Of a DNA stretch of 56,996 nt, positions 7,483 to 14,478 are shown piece after piece. Made by a program: the position numbers and the translations under genes. The notes under the pieces are model-generated. The model was not told the origin of the DNA and made no database searches. It worked only from the letters and a program-made list of their open reading frames with translations. The DNA is taken from positions 1 to 56,996 of the IMG/VR virus record IMGVR_UViG_3300037140_000192; one strand, written 5' to 3'. This DNA is from a virus. The first letter of the stretch is position 1; the number at the start of each line of letters is the position of its first letter.

Positions 7483-7673
7483 TGAGTCGAGATATGGCAG
7501 AAAAGCCGACAGCAGATGAATTGGCAGAAGCTCTGCGCACTGCGCTCGGTCAACTTCGCGCTGAGAAATACCCTGTTGATGCCTATATGCTCAACGAGGT
7601 TGATATTCTCCAGCGTTATGATGCTCCAAATGGCTCTCGCGTCCTCGCTTCGCTCGGTAGCAATGGGGGTTGA
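7482..7673 (+). CDS. hypothetical small protein (63 aa)
   Basis: Start overlaps the previous stop (TAATG), indicating coupling. Mostly helical and acidic (TADELAEALRTALGQLRAEK, LNEVDILQRYDAPNG). No family recognised. Confidence 0.6.
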   Translation: MSRDMAEKPTADELAEALRTALGQLRAEKYPVDAYMLNEVDILQRYDAPNGSRVLASLGSNGG

Positions 7674-7795
7674 GGTTGTTGCCGTCCGGCCTAATCTTTC
7701 TTCTCGAAGAGAACACAACCAAAGTCGGGCAGCGCAAAATCGATACGAAGCTTTGGCGCACAGCGCTACACATAATTAAGGGAGACACGGCATGA
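7670..7795 (+). CDS. probable microprotein with TTG start (41 aa)
   Basis: A frame opened by TTG at 7670 overlaps the upstream stop (TTGA) and ends in a TGA overlapping the downstream ATG (ATGA at 7792-7795). Its translation (GLIFLLEENTTKVGQRKIDT, then KLWRTALHIIKGDTA) looks more protein-like than the other two frames. A second TTG at 7676, 6 nt after GGGGG, is the alternative start. No ATG or GTG is available, so I rely on the flanking overlaps. Confidence 0.45.
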   Translation: MRLLPSGLIFLLEENTTKVGQRKIDTKLWRTALHIIKGDTA

Positions 7796-7926
7796 TTATC
7801 CCGATCACCGGAAAGCGATTGCGTGGGTTGTCCCAACTTCCTAAATGGGCACTCTGGCTTTTGCTGGCATGGGTTGTCGTATGCGTATCCGGCGCTGCGA
7901 TGTTTTTAGTCCTGATGATTATCTAA
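7792..7926 (+). CDS. single-pass membrane microprotein (44 aa)
   Basis: ATG after AAGGGAGACACGGC. A basic N-terminus (TGKRLRGLSQLPK) is followed by a long hydrophobic helix (WALWLLLAWVVVCVSGAAMF) running nearly to the C-terminus, which predicts an N-in inner-membrane protein. Last gene of the early small-gene string. It could be a lysis or superinfection-exclusion factor, but nothing proves it. Confidence 0.55.
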   Translation: MIIPITGKRLRGLSQLPKWALWLLLAWVVVCVSGAAMFLVLMII

Positions 7927-7964
7927 CGCAAAGTAAGGGGTGTGGTCGGGGTATGTCTTAAATC

Positions 7965-9521
7965 ATGCTCCACCCTGATGCCGTCAAGGAATTTTTCCGC
8001 CAACCCCGTACATCGTTGGCCTGGGTAAAGCAATTATCCGAACAGACCCTTGACGATGAATTAAAGGCAATTGGGTTCAGGCCGGCGGATCGATCCAAGC
8101 CTTTACGCAAACATCAAAAAGCCTGCATCCTGTTGTGCCTGGCCTACCCTCAGCTCGCCCTGTGGCTTGATATGGGATTAGGCAAGACGCGGATTATGCT
8201 GGAGGTGATGCACCACCTTTTCAGCAAGACCAAAGCCAACCCCACGATCCTGATTCTGGTGCCGTCTGAATCTGCTGTCTACAATTGGGAAGATCAGATC
8301 AAGAAATGGAAGATGACTCTTCCTTACGATGTGATTGGCAATTCCTCCAGCGACCAAAAATGGCTTACCTTTGCTGAATTAGATTTCGGATTCCTCGTTC
8401 TGACATACCCAGGGATTGCCTCGTTGCTGTCCAAGAAGACCGTCAACAAAAAGGGCAAGATCAAGCTGGCCCTGAATCAGAAAGCGGTTGATCGCTTTGC
8501 TGCCAATATAACGGCTGTGGTTTACGATGAATCGACAAAACTTGGGAATATGGGGTCGCTGACTTTTCGCATTTGCCGCGCCATATCCAAGAAGGCTAAG
8601 TATCGCTACGCCCTGGCCGGCAGACCGTTTGGGCGTGACCCAACGATGTTGTGGTCGCAAATGTATTTAGTTGACCGGGGTGAAACCCTCGGGGACACGC
8701 TAGGGCTCTTCCGCGCCGCGTTCTTTACAGAGAAGAAGAATTACTGGGGCGGTTATGAATATGTTTTTTGTAAAGATAAAGAGAATGTGTTGAGGGAAAT
8801 TTTAGAGAATAGATCAATTACCTATTCCTCTGCCGAATGTCAAAATCTCCCATCAGTTACCCGTATTATAGAAAAGGTATCGTTGCCAGAAGACGCGCGG
8901 GCTTATTATGACAAGGCCCTGTTTGCTCTCCGCGTTGCAAGAGGCGACAGTATACAAATACGAAATATGTTTCTTCGCATGAGACAAATTAGTGGGGGTT
9001 TCTTAGGATGGAAAAACGATGAGACGGGGGAAAAGGCTGAGTTGGTATTTCCTTCAAATCCAAAATTGGACCGCTTGGTTGAATTACTGATGGAATTGCC
9101 CGTTAACCGGAAGGCTGTTGTATTTCACGAATTTGTTCACAGCGGTAGGGAAATTTGCAAGGCGCTGGAAAAGGCCAAGATTAAAGCTGGGTGGTTATAT
9201 GGCGGGACCAAAGATAGTCGCGCCCTGCAAAAGCAATTTGATGATGATCCGCGAATGACGGTTCTGGTGACTAACTGGCGGGTTGGCGGCATGGCCCTTA
9301 ACCTTCAGGTCGCTAACTATTGTATATATTACGAGAGTCCCGTGGGTGTGGTTGATAGAGAACAATCTGAGCGTAGGACGTTTAGGGAAGGACAAACGCT
9401 TCCTGGTTTTCTGATAGATTTGGTATGTAAGGGTACTGTTGACCAACGCATTCTCGATTTCCACAAGCAGGGTGAGGATGTTTTCAGGGCGCTCTTGCGT
9501 GATCCCGGCAAAGTAATATAA
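7965..9521 (+). CDS. SNF2-family / superfamily 2 DNA helicase
   Basis: 518-residue DNA-dependent ATPase. The Walker A is DMGLGKT (69-75), motif II is VVYDEST (DEAH-like, about 185-191), and the C-terminal RecA lobe ends with EQSERRTFREGQ, matching the SNF2 motif VI (Q-x-R-x-x-R-x-G-Q). Phage members (T4 UvsW-like and others) act in recombination-dependent replication or fork restart. Codon usage from about 8750 to 9010 and 9310 to 9420 is more A/T-rich than the gene's first half. A homing endonuclease cassette follows 10 nt after the stop. Confidence 0.85.
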   Translation: MLHPDAVKEFFRQPRTSLAWVKQLSEQTLDDELKAIGFRPADRSKPLRKHQKACILLCLAYPQLALWLDMGLGKTRIMLEVMHHLFSKTKANPTILILVPSESAVYNWEDQIKKWKMTLPYDVIGNSSSDQKWLTFAELDFGFLVLTYPGIASLLSKKTVNKKGKIKLALNQKAVDRFAANITAVVYDESTKLGNMGSLTFRICRAISKKAKYRYALAGRPFGRDPTMLWSQMYLVDRGETLGDTLGLFRAAFFTEKKNYWGGYEYVFCKDKENVLREILENRSITYSSAECQNLPSVTRIIEKVSLPEDARAYYDKALFALRVARGDSIQIRNMFLRMRQISGGFLGWKNDETGEKAELVFPSNPKLDRLVELLMELPVNRKAVVFHEFVHSGREICKALEKAKIKAGWLYGGTKDSRALQKQFDDDPRMTVLVTNWRVGGMALNLQVANYCIYYESPVGVVDREQSERRTFREGQTLPGFLIDLVCKGTVDQRILDFHKQGEDVFRALLRDPGKVI

Positions 9522-9530
9522 GGTCTGTTT

Positions 9531-9608
9531 GCGGCTAGGTTGATCCCCGAAAACCAGTCCATCCAACTGGCTGCCGCGCTTTTTCCCAGGATAGATCGAA
9601 CCGGGAGG
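9531..9608 (+). promoter_or_regulatory. structured leader of GIY-YIG gene (copy A)
   Basis: The sequence folds as a three-way junction: P1 GCGGC 9531-9535 with GCCGC 9573-9577; a small P2 (GG 9538-9539 with CC); P3 CCAGT 9554-9558 with ACTGG 9566-9570, closing a 7-nt loop CCATCCA. Loop bases ATCC can pair with GGAT at 9589-9592. It ends in GAACCGGGAGGTT, which includes the ribosome site. The same architecture recurs at 51621-51696 with different stem bases. See findings. Confidence 0.5.
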
Positions 9609-9613
9609 TTTTG

Positions 9614-10477
9614 ATGAAACGTTTAGGCATATATTACGTTTACCAATTCCGCCGTCCTAATGGCGTGCTGTGTTATATTGGGGTAAGCAAAAGAAAACAG
9701 CGTAAAGAAGAACATTTGAGAGCAGCAAAGCGACCCGCAAAGCGAAAGAATATTTTTAGAAACATCATTCGTAAATACGGTGCTGAAAATCTTTTGTATG
9801 AAGTTTTTGCCGGGGGTCTGACTAAATCAGAGGCGGTTGCTTTAGAAATAAGATTAATTACTAGATATGGTAGACTTGATCTTGGTACTGGTACTTTAGC
9901 AAATATGACGTGCGGGGGTGATGGTTTAGTAGCCCTTTCTGATGATGCCAGAAAGAGAAGGGCGATGGTACTTAAAGAGACGTTGGCAAAACCGGAGGTA
10001 AAAGCAAAGAAAAGAGAAGCTGCTTTGGCAACTTTACGGAAACCGGGTTTCTTAGAGAGAAGAAATAAAATTCTTAAAGCGGCTCATCTTCGGCCTGATG
10101 TGAAGGAAAGATGTAGGGTAGCCCACGCGGATGTAGTTTGGCGTAAAGGACAAAGCACCAAAGCAAAGGAAGCGTATAGTCGTCCGGAAGTGAAAGCTAA
10201 ACACAAAGCGACAAGGGCCGATCCAAAGTGGCGTGCTAATTTAGGTAAAATTCTTAAAGCGGCTAATGCAAAACCTGGTGTGAAGGAACGGAGAAAGGTC
10301 GCTGTTAAACAGGCTATGGGGCGGTCAGATGTAGTGGCAAAATTAAAAGCCGCCGGTATTAGGTATTCTGCCCGCTGGGAGAATGACTTAGATTTTCGTA
10401 AAAAGACTTGTGCTGCCATGAGTGCTGGCTGGGTCAAATGGCGGGAAAAGCATGGTAAACCCCCTAAGCCCAAATAG
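9614..10477 (+). CDS. GIY-YIG homing endonuclease (free-standing)
   Basis: 287 residues. The N-terminal nuclease has the GIY equivalent in GIYYVYQF and YIG in CYIGVSKRKQ, followed by an Arg-containing helix and a conserved Glu region (SEAVALEIRLI). The C-terminal half is made of repeated basic segments (KPEVKAKKREA, RPDVKERCRVA, RPEVKAKHKAT, KPGVKERRKVA), like tandem DNA-binding NUMOD3-type modules. It would nick or cut a specific target so that the gene copies itself into phages lacking it. ATG at 9614 has GGGAGG upstream. Lower GC and different codon use from its neighbours suggest horizontal transfer. Confidence 0.85.
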   Translation: MKRLGIYYVYQFRRPNGVLCYIGVSKRKQRKEEHLRAAKRPAKRKNIFRNIIRKYGAENLLYEVFAGGLTKSEAVALEIRLITRYGRLDLGTGTLANMTCGGDGLVALSDDARKRRAMVLKETLAKPEVKAKKREAALATLRKPGFLERRNKILKAAHLRPDVKERCRVAHADVVWRKGQSTKAKEAYSRPEVKAKHKATRADPKWRANLGKILKAANAKPGVKERRKVAVKQAMGRSDVVAKLKAAGIRYSARWENDLDFRKKTCAAMSAGWVKWREKHGKPPKPK

Positions 10478-10606
10478 TACTAATATGTACAAGGGCTTAC
10501 AACTTGCCCTTTGGGGGCTTGCAAAGGCCCCCGGAAAAGCCCATTATTCCCCTGCGACCCAGGCCGCCGGAAACGGCTCGGGCGCTGCAATAGAAAGGGA
10601 AATCAG
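10478..10606 (+). other. structured non-coding segment after the GIY-YIG gene
   Basis: 129 bases without a convincing gene but with consecutive inverted repeats: AAGGGC 10491-10496 with GCCCTT 10506-10511; GGGGGC 10513-10518 with GCCCCC 10527-10532; and CCC/CCG 10558-10566 with CGG/GGG further on around a GGAAA loop. No run of T follows, so these are not standard rho-independent terminators. They may be the 3' part of the mobile cassette or an RNA element. Confidence 0.4.
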
Positions 10607-10855
10607 ATGACCAATTATCGCCGGGAAAAGAGGGGCTTTGACCAGATGTGGCGTCATGGCCCGATGAATTATGCGACTTATGAAGCCTACGAGCTTGGGC
10701 AGACCGCCGCGCAATACGCTTGTGCTAAATCAGCCCTTCCGAAGCGCCTTTATACCAATCCATATCCCGAGCACGCTAAAATTCGGCGGGCGGCTTGGAA
10801 TGATGGTTACAATAAAGCCGATTTGATGGGCGATTATCACGGACGCAATATATGA
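10607..10855 (+). CDS. hypothetical protein, weakly ribosome-modulation-factor-like (82 aa)
   Basis: ATG at 10607 after AAAGGGAAATCAG. Basic protein with YEAYELGQTAAQYACAKS in the middle and an end segment IRRAAWNDGYNKADLMGDY. The W-x-x-G-x-x-x-A ending is a pattern seen in ribosome-modulation-factor-like small proteins. The resemblance is faint, so the function is unassigned. The stop overlaps the next start (ATGA). Confidence 0.6.
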   Translation: MTNYRREKRGFDQMWRHGPMNYATYEAYELGQTAAQYACAKSALPKRLYTNPYPEHAKIRRAAWNDGYNKADLMGDYHGRNI

Positions 10856-11019
10856 CCTGCGCCCCCCAAAACAATGACGATGGAATCTTAGCCGATATTG
10901 GCAAGATTTTGGATCGCGCCGACGAATTAGAAAGGCGCGCGAAAGCAAATCCGCCAAAGGAAATGATCCCTTATCCTGAATTTATTCGCCGTTTGCGGGA
11001 AAGGCAGGCAAAGCAATGA
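10852..11019 (+). CDS. hypothetical microprotein (55 aa)
   Basis: Linked to both neighbours by ATGA overlaps (10852-10855 and 11016-11019). Central acidic/basic helix (ILADIGKILDRADELERRAK) and a basic C-terminus (FIRRLRERQAKQ), likely a small coiled-coil or nucleic-acid-associated peptide. No family recognised. Confidence 0.62.
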   Translation: MTCAPQNNDDGILADIGKILDRADELERRAKANPPKEMIPYPEFIRRLRERQAKQ

Positions 11020-11297
11020 CCCCCACCCTCGGCCCCTGCGGCCTGCCCAGCGCCCCCATAACCCGCGAACAGTGGGAAGATGAAATTGTCCTCGCCGCTG
11101 ATTACTTTTCCGTGATTGACTACCGCACGCGGGGCAAAAGCATCCGTGAGGAATACCCTTCCCTGCGCCAAGCGATTGACGCGGCCAAGGGCAAAGCCAA
11201 GCCGCTGGTGTATGCTGTACACAAAGCGGGAAGAAGCGTCATGATCAGCCCCAAGGATTACGAGCGCCTGTTAATCGCTAGAGGAGAAACGCCATGA
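11016..11297 (+). CDS. hypothetical protein (93 aa)
   Basis: Soluble protein with REQWEDEIVLAADYFSVIDY in the first half and KPLVYAVHKAGRSVMISPKD in the second. No catalytic motif is obvious. ATGA overlap with the previous gene and a 4-bp overlap with the next, so part of the same operon. Confidence 0.65.
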   Translation: MTPTLGPCGLPSAPITREQWEDEIVLAADYFSVIDYRTRGKSIREEYPSLRQAIDAAKGKAKPLVYAVHKAGRSVMISPKDYERLLIARGETP

Positions 11298-11497
11298 AGA
11301 TTCACCCATCAATTACCGCTGATCGGATCATGGAAGCGTGCGAGCGCCGCGATACAGTCATGGACAATCCGGGATTTTGTATTGCTTGCGGGGAAGACGC
11401 TGACGGCTGCGAGCCCGATGCACGCGGCTACGAATGCGAATGTTGTGGACGCAGGTGCGTATACGGGGCCGAAGAACTTTTGTTGATGGTGGTGTAG
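11294..11497 (+). CDS. small double zinc-knuckle-like protein (67 aa)
   Basis: The cysteine pattern CIACGEDADGC ... YECECCGRRC gives at least two Cys pairs, consistent with a zinc ribbon, after a helical N-terminus (ITADRIMEACERRDTVM). This family of tiny phage proteins is common but uncharacterised. ATG overlaps the upstream gene; ribosome site GAGGAGAAACGCC. Confidence 0.65.
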   Translation: MKIHPSITADRIMEACERRDTVMDNPGFCIACGEDADGCEPDARGYECECCGRRCVYGAEELLLMVV

Positions 11498-11632
11498 ATG
11501 AAAAATTACATTGATCCGCATGATGTGCTTTTTGGCCATCGCAAACGCCCGGCCCCGTTCTGGCATATTTTAATTGCCGCTTGTTTCGTGGGTGCGGTGT
11601 TGGGGGCGTTCGTCGCGCTCGTTTTGCCATGA
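11498..11632 (+). CDS. membrane microprotein (44 aa)
   Basis: Begins directly after the TAG of the previous gene. A polar, His/Arg-rich N-terminus (DPHDVLFGHRKRP) is followed by one membrane helix (FWHILIAACFVGAVLGAFVALVL). Its TGA overlaps the ATG of the next membrane protein (ATGA), so the two may act together. Confidence 0.6.
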   Translation: MKNYIDPHDVLFGHRKRPAPFWHILIAACFVGAVLGAFVALVLP

Positions 11633-11844
11633 GAACGCTACTTGCCCTGATCCTACTATTCATGATGTTCGGTTGGTTAGGCATACTGTTTGCCGGCCTG
11701 GGGATTGTGGCGGCTTTGGCCTGGATCATGAATAATATTGGGTTGGTGATTTTGTTTATAGTGCTTTTCGCTGTGGGGAAATGGCATCGGTTTGCCCCCC
11801 GGAAAGACATCCTCAATTTACGAGAGGATGAAATTGTAAAATGA
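11629..11844 (+). CDS. two-helix inner-membrane protein (71 aa)
   Basis: ATG at 11629. Two hydrophobic segments (LLALILLFMMFGWLGILFAG and VAALAWIMNNIGLVILFIVL) are separated by little polar sequence, then a basic cytoplasmic tail (KWHRFAPRKDILNLREDE). A holin-like topology is possible, but there is no endolysin next to it. Confidence 0.62.
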   Translation: MRTLLALILLFMMFGWLGILFAGLGIVAALAWIMNNIGLVILFIVLFAVGKWHRFAPRKDILNLREDEIVK

Positions 11845-12104
11845 GCCCGCGCCTGAAACTGATCAAATGCAGCGATGAGTCATGGCAGGAATTACTTGTC
11901 GCAATGAACCGGACTCAGGACGAGGTTGAGGTCAGCGCCCACGGCCTCGATGATACTTTGCGTTGCCATGAGCATTACGCTGGCGAAGAGGCCAAATCGG
12001 TTAAGGGTATGGTAACCAAGCTGGGTCGGAAGAAATGCACGGTGGTCAGGAAAAGCCTGTTTCAATTTGTGCAGGAACATGGGTCTGTGTGTGGTAAAGG
12101 ATAA
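11841..12104 (+). CDS. hypothetical protein (87 aa)
   Basis: Overlaps the previous gene by 4 bp. Charged, soluble protein with isolated cysteines and a His-rich stretch (RCHEHYAGEEAK), then a basic helix (MVTKLGRKKCTVVRKSLFQF). No recognised fold. Confidence 0.62.
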   Translation: MSPRLKLIKCSDESWQELLVAMNRTQDEVEVSAHGLDDTLRCHEHYAGEEAKSVKGMVTKLGRKKCTVVRKSLFQFVQEHGSVCGKG

Positions 12105-12316
12105 TGGTTGATGTAGTTCGTCGATTGCAGACTAATCCGCCGATTGATAGCGGGTGGTATTACGCTCAATGGAAAGATACGCCGTGGGCAAATATCCACC
12201 CTGTTTGGGTAACAGGTTCGCATCAAGTTAAACGGCAGATGGGTAAAGGACTGACGCCTATCGGGGCATTCGATTGGTTTGGCCCTGTTCCAATTTGCGT
12301 GCAGAAAAAGAAATGA
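12104..12316 (+). CDS. hypothetical protein (70 aa)
   Basis: TAATG overlap with the preceding gene. Aromatic-rich (GWYYAQWKDTPWANIHPVWV), which suggests a small beta-rich domain. The stop overlaps the primase start (ATGA), tying its translation to the primase. Confidence 0.62.
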   Translation: MVDVVRRLQTNPPIDSGWYYAQWKDTPWANIHPVWVTGSHQVKRQMGKGLTPIGAFDWFGPVPICVQKKK

Positions 12317-13314
12317 GCTTTTCGTGGGAATCGTTTTTGGTGCAAAGGGGAATTGAATTTGACCGTAAGGGTTATGATTTGTATCTTCACTGCCCCCTAT
12401 GCGGTTCATCCGATTCTGGTAAGCATCTTGGCGTTTCCCTGCGTGGAAAAGGCTGGGGTTGTTGGCGGTCGAGTAATCATAGGGGTCGGTCTCCGATCCG
12501 TTTGATTCAGGCCCTTGTGGGCTGTTCCTATGCCGAGGCCGCCCGCCTATGCGGCGAGGGGGCTAAAGGCCCGTCAGCGGCCCCCACAAGCGGCCTGGAT
12601 GGGGTTTTAGAGGCCCTGAAGGGGATAGATAGCGCCCAGGCCCGCGCCCCCCTGAAAATGCCCCCTGAATTCTGTCGGGCTTGGGGAAGCAAGAGTGCCC
12701 ACCTTTTCCTTATCTACCTAGCTAGCCGGGGCTTTACCGCGCGCCAGATCGACCGCTTGATCGAGGACTACGATCTGCGTTTTGCCATGAGGGGCGATTA
12801 TACCTATCGAATCGTAATTCCGGTAAGGGACGAAGCTGGGGCGTTGTTTACATGGACCGCGCGGTCAATCGCAGACGACGCCAAACCGAAATACAAAACC
12901 CTGACCCGCCACTCTGAAAAAGCGGGCGACGGCCCTTTGGCGCTGGGTCCAATTACCGACACGCTGTTGGGCTACCCCGCGTTGTCGGAGGGTGGGGAAA
13001 TACTCGTCATCGCAGAAGGTCCGCTCGATGCCATGAACCTGTCGCTGCACGCCAGCGCAACGGGGTCGCGCGCCACATGTATTTTTGGCAAGGCGGTGAG
13101 CGCGGCCCAGATTGATTTGTTGGCTGACCTTCGCCACAGCTACGAAAAGGTATTCTTGCTGCTCGACCCCGATGCCTCGATTGACTCTCTGGCGGTATCT
13201 AGATCGCTTACCGCCTTGGGGATTAAAACTTGGACTACGGACGGCGATTGCGATCCTGGGGAAATGTCGGGGTCAGCAATTAAGCAAATGCTGAAGGAGA
13301 TGAGGGCGTCATGA
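12313..13314 (+). CDS. DNA primase (zinc finger + TOPRIM)
   Basis: 333 residues. The N-terminal zinc-binding domain has C27/C30 (HCPLCGSSDSGKH), C50 and H56 (GWGCWRSSNHRG). The C-terminal half has TOPRIM signatures: EILVIAEGPLDAMNLS (catalytic Glu) and VFLLLDPDAS (Asp-x-Asp). This is the architecture of DnaG/T7 gp4-type phage primases, which make RNA primers for lagging-strand synthesis. ATG at 12313 overlaps the previous stop; the longer upstream frame is not native. Helicase and primase are separate polypeptides here, unlike T7. Confidence 0.85.
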   Translation: MSFSWESFLVQRGIEFDRKGYDLYLHCPLCGSSDSGKHLGVSLRGKGWGCWRSSNHRGRSPIRLIQALVGCSYAEAARLCGEGAKGPSAAPTSGLDGVLEALKGIDSAQARAPLKMPPEFCRAWGSKSAHLFLIYLASRGFTARQIDRLIEDYDLRFAMRGDYTYRIVIPVRDEAGALFTWTARSIADDAKPKYKTLTRHSEKAGDGPLALGPITDTLLGYPALSEGGEILVIAEGPLDAMNLSLHASATGSRATCIFGKAVSAAQIDLLADLRHSYEKVFLLLDPDASIDSLAVSRSLTALGIKTWTTDGDCDPGEMSGSAIKQMLKEMRAS

Positions 13315-13568
13315 ATGCGTGGGAAACTATGCAATCGCTGGGGCGTGATCCTAGTAAAGTAACACGCTTACGGAATGGTGCAAAGTTTGAGTATGCCCAC
13401 ACTTATAATTATCGTATTTGCGGATTTTATTTAGATTGTACTGGCGCGCGGACTGAGGGTCAGTGGCGACCGAATGGTTATATATCAGGAAAGAAAAGTG
13501 ATCAGTTTCCTGAATTAGCTCTTGATTGGGGCAGCATGAGCCTTGCAAAAGAGGGGAAAGCCCCCTAG
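13311..13568 (+). CDS. hypothetical protein (85 aa), possibly read through into the next gene
   Basis: ATGA overlap with the primase. Beta-rich, aromatic N-terminal part (AHTYNYRICGFYLDC). It ends at TAG 13566-13568, and the same frame then stays open for 45 codons to the ATG of the sigma-like gene at 13704. The bridging translation (RLIVEQTDGNRLCVPSQTRV...) looks protein-like and has no alternative start codon. Confidence 0.62.
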   Translation: MNAWETMQSLGRDPSKVTRLRNGAKFEYAHTYNYRICGFYLDCTGARTEGQWRPNGYISGKKSDQFPELALDWGSMSLAKEGKAP

Positions 13569-13703
13569 CGTCTAATCGTCGAGCAGACCGACGGAAACCG
13601 GCTCTGTGTACCCTCGCAGACTCGTGTTTCGTTTCCGGGCGACCGTGGCGTCCCGTTTGCAACCACGGACTTTTATCAGGGCAATCGAAAGGGCTGGGAA
13701 CCA

Positions 13704-14417
13704 ATGGCACAGAGACGACCGCCGCCGAAATATCTAGATCGCGGACTCAAACAATACATTTACAAACAGGCCAGAAAGAACCTGTGGCGGGTAGCCGCCT
13801 TCTACGAACTCAGCGACCTCATTCAAGATGGATTTTTGGCCTATGCAATATGTCGGGAACGCTACGGCTACAAGGTCGAGAATCAAAAACATTTTATGAG
13901 CCTTTGCCAGCGAGTGTTCAGCAACCACATCACTGACCTTGCAAACGCGCGAACCAAAGCCCCCAAGGAAACCCCCATCTCTCAATTTGCCCGCAAGAAC
14001 CCCGCTACATCAGATGCGGATTTGCTGGAAATGGTCGGCGGGTCTGAATGTGGGGACGCCGAAATGATCGCGACTCTGAAATCAGCGTCAGAGGAAATCC
14101 GGACCTTGATGCGGGTCATCACGGAAGAGCCGACCGCCCCCAAGGTGATCACCGCCGGGCTAAGGCTTACTACGAACGAGAAACTGAACGCCCTCTTGGG
14201 TACATGCGGCCACGACTTTGAAGGCCAGCTCCGCAGCTTGCTGGGTCTTGACCCGGGCCAGCCTAAATATACAACCGGGTTTACTTATGGGGGTGACCTT
14301 GAAGAGTGCAAACGCGCGCCCCGCGTTTATGCCGCCCCCGAGCCTAAGAAGTACGGTAAGCGCAAGGTCTACCAAACCGAGCGTTATGCTTTCCGTTTCA
14401 CTATGGTAAGCACTTGA
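13704..14417 (+). CDS. sigma-factor-like protein
   Basis: 237 residues, basic. Residues about 30-85 (ELSDLIQDGFLAYAICRERY, then a helix FMSLCQRVFSNHITDLANAR) resemble sigma-70 region 2 (D-L-x-Q-x-G core), as in small phage sigma-like regulators. The C-terminal half lacks an obvious region 4. It would redirect host RNA polymerase to later phage promoters. The resemblance is moderate; an alternative is a structural or DNA-binding protein that merely shares the DLIQ motif. It is followed by a candidate promoter. Confidence 0.5.
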   Translation: MAQRRPPPKYLDRGLKQYIYKQARKNLWRVAAFYELSDLIQDGFLAYAICRERYGYKVENQKHFMSLCQRVFSNHITDLANARTKAPKETPISQFARKNPATSDADLLEMVGGSECGDAEMIATLKSASEEIRTLMRVITEEPTAPKVITAGLRLTTNEKLNALLGTCGHDFEGQLRSLLGLDPGQPKYTTGFTYGGDLEECKRAPRVYAAPEPKKYGKRKVYQTERYAFRFTMVST

Positions 14418-14450
14418 CATATTAGACGTATTACATTCCGTACGTATAAG
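14414..14450 (+). promoter_or_regulatory. candidate promoter upstream of the H1-like gene
   Basis: A perfect TTGACA lies at 14414-14419, and TATAAG at 14445-14450 is the best -10-like hexamer, but the 25-bp gap is too long for a standard sigma-70 promoter. The A/T-rich stretch between contains two TACGTA-like palindromic segments (ACGTATTACATTCCGTACGTATAA). The next gene has a near-perfect AGGAGGT ribosome site (14463-14469) and its own terminator, so a dedicated promoter here is plausible. Confidence 0.3.
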
Positions 14451-14478
14451 TATTGCCTACACAGGAGGTCCACCCCAA

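Noticed and set aside
13566-13568. Genome-wide recoding of TAG as a sense codon
   Set aside because: Many genes in the window end with TAG at positions that fit their neighbours (3455, 3652, 4169, 5900, 7100 and others), so TAG is a normal stop.
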